16,120 nt of DNA from assembly GCA_944329545.1 (NCBI GenBank), contig CALVIK010000050.1:1-16120 (forward strand), written 5' to 3'. Under the pieces are notes generated by a model. That model was not told the DNA's origin. It worked only from the letters and a program-made list of their open reading frames with translations, and searched no databases. The position numbers and the translations under genes are program-made. Origin of the DNA: an uncultured Bacilli bacterium. Its GTDB lineage: Bacteria; Bacillota_I; Bacilli_A; RF39; UBA660. The first letter of the stretch is position 1, and each line of letters begins with the position of its first letter. Positions 6,004 through 12,723 of this stretch are shown here, piece by piece.

Positions 6004-9000
6004 ATGAGTATTTTTGATACTTTATTTGATGATATAAAGACTACTAAAATAGATGGTTTTACTGATGAATTAAAAAGTCTTTATATATACAACAAATATA
6101 AACAAGAAAATCAAAATATTTTAGTAGTTACTTCTAATTTAACAGAAGCAAGTAAATTGTATAACAAAATAAACCCTTATACAGATAATGTATGGCTTTT
6201 CCCTATGGATGATTTTATAACTAGTGAAGCGATTGCTGTTTCACCGGAATTTAAAGTTAATCGTTTAGAAACATTAAATAATGTTTTATTAAATAAAGGT
6301 ATTGTTATTACCAATTTAATGGGGTATTTAAGATATTTACCAGGTAAAGAAAAATTTAAAAATAGTAAAATTGTGATAAAAAACGGTAAAGAATACGATA
6401 TTAATAAATTAATTGATAAATTATATAGTATTGGCTATAAAAGACAAACAACTGTTAATATGACTGGGGAAATTGCTGTTAGGGGTTATGTTTTAGATAT
6501 TTTTCCGGTAAGTAGTGAAGTTCCTATTAGAATTGAATTTTGGGGGGATGAAGTAGATTCTATTAGAACATTTAATGTAGATACGCAGCTTACTATTAAA
6601 AAAATAAAGGAAGTTAGTATTTATCCTAATACGGAATTATTAATAGACGAAGATAATTTTGATAAACCTCATCGTATTTTAAATAAATATGATGATACAA
6701 CTAGTATTGTTGGTTATTTAGATAACCCTATAATAATATATAACAATTTAAACGACTTAAAAGTTAATTATAATTTTTTAATAGAAGAAATAATGAATTA
6801 TAATATTTCCTTAGAACTATCAGCTGATACAAAATACATGTATGATTTTAATGAATTATACGATAACAAAGCTATTATTTTTGAAGAATTAAATGATAGT
6901 ATTGATAATAAAACAATAAAAAAGGCAAGTATTGAAAATTTTAATGGCAACAGTGAAGAAATTAATATTAGGTTAAATAAATATTTATGCCAAGGAAAAT
7001 GCGTAGTTATTTGTTTAGATAGCCGTTATAAAATAAATAAATTAATGGAATATTTAAATAACCCTAATATTGTGTATACCAATGAAAATAATTTATTTTT
7101 AAAGAAAATAAATGTTATTAATAAAAAAATGGCTGGTGGCTTTAGTTATGATAAATATATTATAATTACGGAAACTGAACTTTATGGTAAAAAAGAAGAA
7201 AATGGTTATAAAACTAAATTTAGATTAGGCTCTAAAATAAAAGATGTGACAAAATTAGAAATCGGTGATTATGTTGTTCATAGTATAAATGGTATTGGAA
7301 GATATTTAGGACTTAAGACAATAGTTAAAAACGGCCTTCGAAAAGATTATTTAACTATTGAATATGCTGGAGGCGATAAACTTTATATTCCTGTTGAAAA
7401 AATAGATTTAATTAGTAAATATTCTTCTAAGGATGGTATGATACCGAAAATAAACAAATTAGGTTCAAAAACATGGCAAAAAGTTAAGGAAAGAGCGCGA
7501 AAAAAAGCCGAAAATATTGCCGCTGATTTACTTAAGTTATACGCTATTAGAGAATCGAAAAAAGGTTTCTCTTTTAACAAAGATGATGAAGAACAAATTA
7601 ACTTTGAAAAAGAATTTATTTATACACCGACAGCTGATCAATTAAGAGTAACTGAAGAAATAAAAAAAGATATGGAAAGTGAAAAACCAATGGATCGTTT
7701 ATTATGTGGTGATGTTGGTTTTGGCAAAACAGAAGTGGCCTTTAGAGCAATTTTTAAAGCTATTTTATCAGGTAAACAAACAGCTATTTTATGTCCAACA
7801 ACTATTTTATCTTCGCAGCATTATAATAATGCGCTTGAAAGATTTAAATCATTTCCAGTAAATATTGCTTTATTAAATCGTTTTGTTTCTTCAAAAAAAG
7901 TTAAAGAAATTCTAAATGATTTAAAAGAAGGGAAAATAGATTTATTAATTGGAACACATCGGATACTTAGTAATGATATTGAATTTAAAGATTTAGGGTT
8001 ATTAGTTATTGATGAGGAACAAAGATTTGGCGTTAAACATAAAGAAAAAATAAAAACCTATAAAAATAATATCGATGTTTTAACTTTAACTGCTACACCA
8101 ATTCCAAGAACTTTACAAATGAGTATGGCGGGAATAAGAAGTTTATCTTTAATTGAAACGCCCCCGGTTAACCGTTATCCTATTCAAACTTATGTTTTAG
8201 CTGAGAATAAATCAATTATTAAAGATGCAATTTATAAAGAAATGGCTAGAGGCGGGCAAATATTTATATTATATAATCGTGTAGAATCAATTGAAAGCAA
8301 AAGATATGAAATAAATGAATTAGTGTCTGCTGCTAAAATCGGCATCGCGCATGGTCAAATGGATAAATATGAATTAGAAAAAGTAATGTTAGATTTTATT
8401 CAAAAAAAATATGATATTTTACTTTGTACGACGATTATTGAAACAGGTATTGATATTGAAAATGCTAATACTTTGATTGTTATTGATGCGGATAGATTTG
8501 GGCTTTCACAATTATATCAGATAAGAGGAAGAATAGGCAGAAGTAATAAAATTGGTTACTGCTATTTAATGTATGATAATAAAAAAATATTAAATGAAGT
8601 AGCGACAAAAAGATTAAAAGCTATTAAAGATTTTACGGAACTTGGCAGTGGATTTGCCATAGCTGCTCGCGATTTATCGATAAGAGGAGCTGGGGATCTT
8701 TTAGGTAGTGAACAAGCTGGTTTTATTGATAGTATTGGTATTGAATTGTTTATGGAAATGTTAAACGAAGAAATATCTAAATTACAAGGTAAAGAAGTAA
8801 AGAAAGAAGAAAAATTAATGCCACTTATTGAAGTTGAAACTTATATTGATGATGAATATGTCGATGATAATGATTTAAAAATTGAAATTCACAATAAGAT
8901 TAATACTATTGATTCTTATACTAGTTTAAATGAAGTAAAAAATGAACTTGAAGATAGATTTGGTAAACTTTCTGATGAACTAATTATTTATATGCATGAA

Positions 9001-9276
9001 GAATTATTTGAAAAAATGGCCGAAAAGTTAAAAATTGATCACATAAAACAGACTAAAAACTATATTGAAATTACTTTAAATGAGCAAATGACAAAAGAAA
9101 TAGATGGCGATATATTATTTTATGAGGCTTCTAAATTAAGTAGAATGTTTAGATTTGGAATGCGTTTAAATAAATTAGTTATTACTTTAGATATTGTTAA
9201 ACTTGATAAACATTTTATTTATTATTTGATAGATTTAATGAAAGTTATTAAAAATTCATTAAAAAAAGATAAGTAG
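6004..9276 (+). CDS. mfd: Transcription-repair coupling factor Mfd
   Basis: The 1090-residue protein is slightly shorter than E. coli or B. subtilis Mfd but complete. Mfd recognises RNA polymerase stalled at DNA lesions, pushes it off with a dsDNA translocase motor and recruits UvrA for excision repair. Order of parts: an N-terminal UvrB-homology region (RIEFWGDEVDSIRTF near residues 177-191); the polymerase-interacting domain starting at GDYVVHSINGIGRYLG (from ~421); the relay to the motor (ADQLRVTEEI); Walker A GDVGFGKTEV (~570); Walker B DEEQ (670-673); TATPIPRTLQMS; the TRG-region motif IETGIDIENANTLIV followed by QIRGRIGRS; and a C-terminal D7 domain. It forms an operon with pth and ends inside a long hairpin terminator. 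Confidence 0.98.
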   Translation: MSIFDTLFDDIKTTKIDGFTDELKSLYIYNKYKQENQNILVVTSNLTEASKLYNKINPYTDNVWLFPMDDFITSEAIAVSPEFKVNRLETLNNVLLNKGIVITNLMGYLRYLPGKEKFKNSKIVIKNGKEYDINKLIDKLYSIGYKRQTTVNMTGEIAVRGYVLDIFPVSSEVPIRIEFWGDEVDSIRTFNVDTQLTIKKIKEVSIYPNTELLIDEDNFDKPHRILNKYDDTTSIVGYLDNPIIIYNNLNDLKVNYNFLIEEIMNYNISLELSADTKYMYDFNELYDNKAIIFEELNDSIDNKTIKKASIENFNGNSEEINIRLNKYLCQGKCVVICLDSRYKINKLMEYLNNPNIVYTNENNLFLKKINVINKKMAGGFSYDKYIIITETELYGKKEENGYKTKFRLGSKIKDVTKLEIGDYVVHSINGIGRYLGLKTIVKNGLRKDYLTIEYAGGDKLYIPVEKIDLISKYSSKDGMIPKINKLGSKTWQKVKERARKKAENIAADLLKLYAIRESKKGFSFNKDDEEQINFEKEFIYTPTADQLRVTEEIKKDMESEKPMDRLLCGDVGFGKTEVAFRAIFKAILSGKQTAILCPTTILSSQHYNNALERFKSFPVNIALLNRFVSSKKVKEILNDLKEGKIDLLIGTHRILSNDIEFKDLGLLVIDEEQRFGVKHKEKIKTYKNNIDVLTLTATPIPRTLQMSMAGIRSLSLIETPPVNRYPIQTYVLAENKSIIKDAIYKEMARGGQIFILYNRVESIESKRYEINELVSAAKIGIAHGQMDKYELEKVMLDFIQKKYDILLCTTIIETGIDIENANTLIVIDADRFGLSQLYQIRGRIGRSNKIGYCYLMYDNKKILNEVATKRLKAIKDFTELGSGFAIAARDLSIRGAGDLLGSEQAGFIDSIGIELFMEMLNEEISKLQGKEVKKEEKLMPLIEVETYIDDEYVDDNDLKIEIHNKINTIDSYTSLNEVKNELEDRFGKLSDELIIYMHEELFEKMAEKLKIDHIKQTKNYIEITLNEQMTKEIDGDILFYEASKLSRMFRFGMRLNKLVITLDIVKLDKHFIYYLIDLMKVIKNSLKKDK

Positions 9277-9297
9277 CTGCACTATTTATCTTTTTTA
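9262..9297. terminator. Bidirectional terminator between convergent mfd and ppaC
   Basis: A stem of about 15 bases pairs 9262-9276 with 9282-9296 around the loop CTGCA, including one G-U pair. A T run follows on the + strand, and the A run at its left gives a T run on the minus strand. The mfd stop codon (9274-9276) is in the stem, and the ppaC stop lies 11 bases beyond. It can serve both genes. Confidence 0.88.
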
Positions 9298-9307
9298 TAT
9301 TGAAATT

Positions 9308-10930
9308 TTAATTATTATCCATATAATTCATAAGTTTTGGAACTACTTGTTTTTTACGAGAAACAAGGCCTTCAAAGAAATAACCTTCACTAATGTTTTC
9401 GACATTAAATGAGTTAGCCATAATTTCTTTAGCTTTTTCATTAAAGAAAACATAAGAGCCATTTTTTAAAATGTCGGTTACAAATAAGGCTACAAGCGTA
9501 TAACCTTCATTATTAGCAATTTCATTTAAAGTGTTAACGAACTGTTCTTGTTTGCTCATAATTTCTTCAGTACTCATAGTTGAAACTTGACCAACGCCAA
9601 CCTTTTGATTATCCACAGTAAAGTTTTTAAAATCTCCATGAATTATTTCACTAATAGATTTACCTTCCATTGAAGAACCCGCTTTAAACATTTCCATACC
9701 ATATTCATCGTATTTAACTTCAGCTATTTCCGCCAATTTTTTCAAAGCTTCTTTGTCAATTTCAGTAGTCGTTGGTGAAGTAAGTAATAAAGTATCTGAT
9801 ATAATACCAGACATCATAAGTCCAGCAATATTTTTTGGTATGTCGATATTATGTTCTTTAAACATTAAATAAAGTATTGTATTAGTACAACCTAATGGCA
9901 TATTTCTAAAATTAATAGGCATACTAGTACCAATATTACCAATTTTATGATGATCAACTATTTCGATAATTTCTGCTTCATCAAGACCGACAACACTTTG
10001 CTCTTTTTCATTATGATCGACAAGAATAACTTTTTTAGGATGCCTGTTTTCGGCAGTACTTACTCTAAAAACACCTAAACAATTTCCATTATTGTCGATT
10101 ACTGGATAATTACTATATTTCTTTTTGTTGGCAATTTCTAAAACTTCATATAATGAATCATTTTCATTAACAAAAATAATGTCATTGGTCATCATTTTAT
10201 CTTTAATATAATTACTTAAAACTACTAAATTAGCTGTTGTAAGGGCATTATAACTTGTACTAATAACATCGACATGATTTTTTTTAGCAATTTCTAAATG
10301 TTCTTTTTTCATTTGAACATTATTAGTTAAAATAATGATAGAAGCACTATTATTAACAGCATATTCAATAATACTGTGACGATCTCCTACAATTAAAACG
10401 CTATCTTTATCAATTTTAATTTGTTCTTTAAAAGTAGTACTGCGGTATGATGGTACCATAATATTACCTTTAATTTCTTTATCAAATCTTAAAATTTCTT
10501 TCGCCTTTAAAGCTTTTAGTAAATTGTCATATGAAGTATTTAATTTTCCTAAGTTTTCAGCAATTAAGTTACCAGCAACATCTTTCATCGAAACGGCACC
10601 AACATATTTACCTTTGTTATCAATAACAGGAATCATACTTACTTTGGTTTTTTTCATATAATTATAACCATCAAAAATAGAATCATTTTCGTTTAAAAAG
10701 CAATTTTTATTATATTCAACATCTTTTATTTGTAAGCGAACATCATTTAAATACTTAGGTGTTTCAAAATTAAAATAATCTAAAACAAATTTTGTCTCAT
10801 TATTAATATCTCCTAAAACTCTAGCTTCAGTATTTTCACCTAATTTATTTTTTAAATAAGATAAAACAATAGCAGAAGTTACACTATCAGTATCCGGTTT
10901 TTGATGTCCAAAAATTAAAATATTATTCAT
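9308..10930 (-). CDS. ppaC: Manganese-dependent inorganic pyrophosphatase with CBS and DRTGG domains
   Basis: This 540-residue family II pyrophosphatase hydrolyses PPi to two phosphates in the cytoplasm. The N-terminal DHH part carries GHQKPDTDS (metal-binding His and Asp residues). The domain is interrupted by a regulatory insert: a CBS repeat (from FLNENDSIFDGY), a DRTGG domain (from FDKEIKGNIMVPSYRS through LIVGDRH), and a second CBS repeat (from FVNENDSLYEVL). The DHH domain then resumes with VDHHKIG, and the DHHA2 domain ends with the substrate-binding SRKKQVVPKL. Related CBS-DRTGG enzymes are inhibited by AMP/ADP and activated by ATP or diadenosine polyphosphates; that regulation is inferred. 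CCTCCTT at 10938-10944 is a strong minus-strand ribosome-binding site. It is the only intact minus-strand gene here and interrupts the mfd-spoVT order. Confidence 0.97.
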   Translation of the reverse strand: MNNILIFGHQKPDTDSVTSAIVLSYLKNKLGENTEARVLGDINNETKFVLDYFNFETPKYLNDVRLQIKDVEYNKNCFLNENDSIFDGYNYMKKTKVSMIPVIDNKGKYVGAVSMKDVAGNLIAENLGKLNTSYDNLLKALKAKEILRFDKEIKGNIMVPSYRSTTFKEQIKIDKDSVLIVGDRHSIIEYAVNNSASIIILTNNVQMKKEHLEIAKKNHVDVISTSYNALTTANLVVLSNYIKDKMMTNDIIFVNENDSLYEVLEIANKKKYSNYPVIDNNGNCLGVFRVSTAENRHPKKVILVDHNEKEQSVVGLDEAEIIEIVDHHKIGNIGTSMPINFRNMPLGCTNTILYLMFKEHNIDIPKNIAGLMMSGIISDTLLLTSPTTTEIDKEALKKLAEIAEVKYDEYGMEMFKAGSSMEGKSISEIIHGDFKNFTVDNQKVGVGQVSTMSTEEIMSKQEQFVNTLNEIANNEGYTLVALFVTDILKNGSYVFFNEKAKEIMANSFNVENISEGYFFEGLVSRKKQVVPKLMNYMDNN

Positions 10931-10955
10931 TAAAATTCCTCCTTCAAGTAAATTA

Positions 10956-10963
10956 ATTATACA
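10956..10963 (-). promoter_or_regulatory. Likely ppaC promoter -10
   Basis: On the minus strand, TATAAT directly preceded by TG lies about 25 bases upstream of the ppaC start. The -35 position (around 10979-10984, reading TTTTAA) is not recognisable, so only the -10 is supported. Confidence 0.5.
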
Positions 10964-10990
10964 ATAAATTTCAAATAATTAAAAGGGTAA

Positions 10991-11020
10991 AGTATAAATA
11001 AGTATTTTTATCACAAAATA
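10991..11020 (+). promoter_or_regulatory. Possible sigma-F/G-type promoter of spoVT
   Basis: AGTATA at 10991-10996 and CAAAATA at 11014-11020 are 17 bases apart. They resemble forespore sigma-G elements (a -35 ending in ATA and a -10 like CATAnTA). B. subtilis spoVT is transcribed by sigma-G. In this AT-rich gap the match could be chance, and no good sigma-A promoter is seen. Confidence 0.3.
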
Positions 11021-11032
11021 ATTTTTAGAAAG

Positions 11033-11038
11033 AAGGAG
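11033..11038 (+). promoter_or_regulatory. Shine-Dalgarno AAGGAG deciding the spoVT start
   Basis: AAGGAG ends on the first base of an in-frame GTG at 11038, so that GTG cannot be the start. The ATG at 11044 is five bases downstream and gives MKMSGIVRRID, matching the MKATGIVRRID beginning of B. subtilis SpoVT. Confidence 0.75.
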
Positions 11039-11043
11039 TGAAA

Positions 11044-11565
11044 ATGAAAATGTCAGGTATTGTAAGAAGAATCGACAATTTAGGAAGAATTGTTATTCCT
11101 AAAGAAATAAGAAAAACATTGCGTATCCAAAATGGCGATAACTTAGAAATATTTGTGGATGAAAATGATAATATTTTGTTGAAAAAATTTTCACAAATTG
11201 ATAAGTTAAATGAAATAGCGCAAAATATTACTGAAGCGGTGGCAACCAGTTCTAATTATAGTGTTTTTATTGCTAATAACGATGAATTTATTGCAGGTAG
11301 TGGTAAATTAAAAAAAGAATTTTTAAATAAAAAAATAAGCAATGATTTATTAAAAATATTAAGTAGTAGAGATTTAATTATTAAAAGCAATGCGAAAATA
11401 AAAATAACGGAAGAAGAATATCAAGGAAGTTTTATTGTAAGTCCAATAATAGCTGGAGGCGATGCCATCGGACTTATTATTGTTTTAAGTAGCAATAATA
11501 TTGACAATGAAGTGTCCATTGTTAAAGTAATAACAACTTTTTTAGCAAAATATATTGAACAGTAA
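11044..11565 (+). CDS. spoVT: Stage V sporulation protein T-like regulator (AbrB N-domain, GAF C-domain)
   Basis: The protein has 173 residues from the ATG at 11044. The N-terminal ~50 residues form an AbrB-type swapped-hairpin DNA-binding domain (GIVRRIDNLGRIVIPKEIRKTLRIQNGDNLEIF), almost identical in pattern to B. subtilis SpoVT. Residues ~55-173 match the SpoVT-specific GAF-like domain, with the family-typical SPIIAGGDAIGLIIVLS and a C-terminal FLAKYIEQ. This length separates it from AbrB itself, which is only about 90 residues. SpoVT is a forespore regulator that activates or represses sigma-G genes. Position after mfd agrees with B. subtilis; position before metG is where abrB lies there. 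No terminator separates it from the T-box leader, whose promoter begins inside the last codons. Homologues may have non-sporulation roles. Confidence 0.93.
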   Translation: MKMSGIVRRIDNLGRIVIPKEIRKTLRIQNGDNLEIFVDENDNILLKKFSQIDKLNEIAQNITEAVATSSNYSVFIANNDEFIAGSGKLKKEFLNKKISNDLLKILSSRDLIIKSNAKIKITEEEYQGSFIVSPIIAGGDAIGLIIVLSSNNIDNEVSIVKVITTFLAKYIEQ

Positions 11566-11584
11566 AATAAGATTATGCTATAAT
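11555..11584 (+). promoter_or_regulatory. Promoter of the T-box/dut/metG unit
   Basis: TTGAAC (11555-11560), an 18-base spacer and TATAAT (11579-11584) with an extended TGC just before it form a strong sigma-A-type promoter. It overlaps the last codons of spoVT. Transcription would start near 11591, shortly before the first T-box stem. Confidence 0.8.
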
Positions 11585-11599
11585 TTAAATATATAAAGG

Positions 11600-11816
11600 C
11601 GTTGAAAGAATGAGTAATAGGTGACTTTATAGAGAGCTTGTGTTTGGTGGAAATAAGCAAGGTAACTATTATAAATGGTTCTGGAGTCCTCTAGTGGATA
11701 TTTAAGTTAGAGCGTAAGCTATGCGTTAAATGCTTAAGGTAAGATAATTCATTGAAAGTCTTATAAATTAAGGTGGTACCACGATTATATCGTCCTTATA
11801 TTTATGGGCTTTTTTT
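11600..11816 (+). promoter_or_regulatory. T-box riboswitch leader, Met specifier (ATG)
   Basis: This is a complete T-box leader, which senses uncharged tRNA and permits readthrough when charging is low. Stem I: AGAA (11607-11610) pairs with TTCT (11679-11682), and AATAG (11616-11620) with CTATT (11666-11670). Between them lies the specifier loop, with GAGTA on the 5' side and ATG at 11675-11677 followed by G on the 3' side. The apical part has the AGAGAGC and TTGGTGG motifs. The T-box proper, AAGGTGGTACCACG, is at 11770-11783. Its UGGU (11774-11777) would pair with a tRNA end whose discriminator is A, as in tRNA-Met. ATG as specifier agrees with metG downstream. Unusually, the first gene after the leader is dut and metG is third. 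Confidence 0.93.
11763..11816 (+). terminator. T-box-controlled terminator
   Basis: The terminator form pairs AAGG (11770-11773) with CCTT (11794-11797) and ACGAT (11781-11785) with ATCGT (11789-11793). It can be extended by ATAAAT (11763-11768) against ATTTAT (11800-11805), and is followed by GGGC and seven T (11810-11816). The T-box bases needed for the antiterminator lie in its left arm, so the two folds exclude each other. Confidence 0.88.
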
Positions 11817-11832
11817 GTAAGAAGGTGATAGT

Positions 11833-12306
11833 ATGCGTTATTTTGAAAAAGTTAGTTTTTCTGAATTTAGTAAAACTACTAGATTATCTTTAGAAGATTA
11901 TAATAATTATAATTTACCTAAAAGAAGTACTAAACATAGTGCTGGTTATGATTTTGAAGTCTTAAAAGATTTTAAAATAAAGCCAGGAGAAATATTAAAA
12001 ATACCAACTGGTATTAAGGCTAATATGAATCATGATGAAGTATTAATGATTTTTATTAGAAGTAGTCTAGGATTTAAAAATAATTTGCGAATGTGCAACC
12101 AAGTTGGTATAATAGATAGTGATTATTATAATAATGAAGATAACGAAGGACATATCTTTGTTTGTATTCAAAATGAAGGAACTGAGGTAAAAGAATTTAA
12201 ACAAGGTGATAAAATTGTTCAAGGTATTTTTACTAAGTTTTTAACTGTTGATAATGAAGAAGAGATTAATAATAATCGTCAAGGTGGTATTGGTAGTACT
12301 AGTTAA
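11833..12306 (+). CDS. dut: dUTP diphosphatase (trimeric dUTPase)
   Basis: The protein has 157 residues and hydrolyses dUTP to dUMP and PPi, keeping uracil out of DNA and supplying thymidylate synthesis. All five trimeric-dUTPase motifs can be found: SAGYDF (36-41), RSSLG (76-80), NQVGIIDSDYYN (89-100, with the catalytic Asp), GDKIVQ (125-130), and a C-terminal RQGGIGSTS (149-157), the flexible arm that closes over the substrate. Motif V has Ile for the usual Phe (GGFGST). About 25 residues precede motif I, longer than in many dUTPases. GAAGGTGAT before the ATG is the ribosome-binding site, 17 bases after the T-box terminator. It is thus first in a Met T-box transcript, an unusual place for a dUTPase. 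The PPi it makes could feed the nearby pyrophosphatase. Confidence 0.93.
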   Translation: MRYFEKVSFSEFSKTTRLSLEDYNNYNLPKRSTKHSAGYDFEVLKDFKIKPGEILKIPTGIKANMNHDEVLMIFIRSSLGFKNNLRMCNQVGIIDSDYYNNEDNEGHIFVCIQNEGTEVKEFKQGDKIVQGIFTKFLTVDNEEEINNNRQGGIGSTS

Positions 12307-12326
12307 ATAAAAAGGAGGAAAATGAT

Positions 12327-12713
12327 ATGAATCATGATGAAAAATTAAAAAAATTAGAAGAGGATGTTAATTCTATTTTTGATAATAGAGATGAAGAAAT
12401 AGATAGACAAGCTGAAATTGATAAATTAAAAAATTTAAAAAAGGAAATAAAAATAAGTGAAGATATGCGTGATATGGTAGCGCGAACTTTTCGTAATCAA
12501 ATGGATGATGAAATAGAAATACCAGAAATAGAAAATACTAAAGAAAAAGCAAAACAAAAAACACTTGGTTCTATGAAACCTAAAAATAAATTTCAAAGTA
12601 ATGGTTTTGCCGAAGGTTTTATTTTTACTTTGTTAATTGGTTTTGCTTCTGGCACAATTTTTACTATTGCTTACATATTACTTAAGGCTGGCAAGTATAC
12701 ATTTATAATGTAA
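12327..12713 (+). CDS. Uncharacterised single-pass membrane protein with charged N-terminal region
   Basis: I do not recognise this family. The 128-residue product starts with a highly charged, helical, probably coiled-coil region (roughly residues 1-60, Lys/Glu/Asp-rich with regular Leu/Ile). A basic, low-complexity linker follows (around 75-92), then one hydrophobic segment (about 97-120, GFIFTLLIGFASGTIFTIAYILL) near the C-terminus. That suggests a tail-anchored protein with its bulk in the cytoplasm. AAGGAGG (12312-12318) precedes the ATG at 12327; an earlier ATG at 12322 is out of frame and reaches a stop after two codons. It lies 20 bases after dut and 10 before metG, so it should be co-transcribed and Met-T-box controlled. 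No catalytic motif is visible. Confidence 0.85.
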   Translation: MNHDEKLKKLEEDVNSIFDNRDEEIDRQAEIDKLKNLKKEIKISEDMRDMVARTFRNQMDDEIEIPEIENTKEKAKQKTLGSMKPKNKFQSNGFAEGFIFTLLIGFASGTIFTIAYILLKAGKYTFIM

Positions 12714-12723
12714 GGAGGACTTT

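Noticed and set aside
7383..7861. Two open frames (7383-7580 minus, 7679-7861 plus) within mfd
   Set aside because: Both are shadows of the motor region of mfd, whose own frame carries all expected motifs.
11421..11660. 79-codon minus-strand open frame over the end of spoVT and the T-box
   Set aside because: It runs antisense to a coding end, a promoter and a structured leader, with no family signature.
11600..11760. tRNA or other stable RNA gene in the region after spoVT
   Set aside because: The hairpins and conserved motifs fit T-box stem I and its linkers; no cloverleaf with a CCA-proximal acceptor stem is seen.
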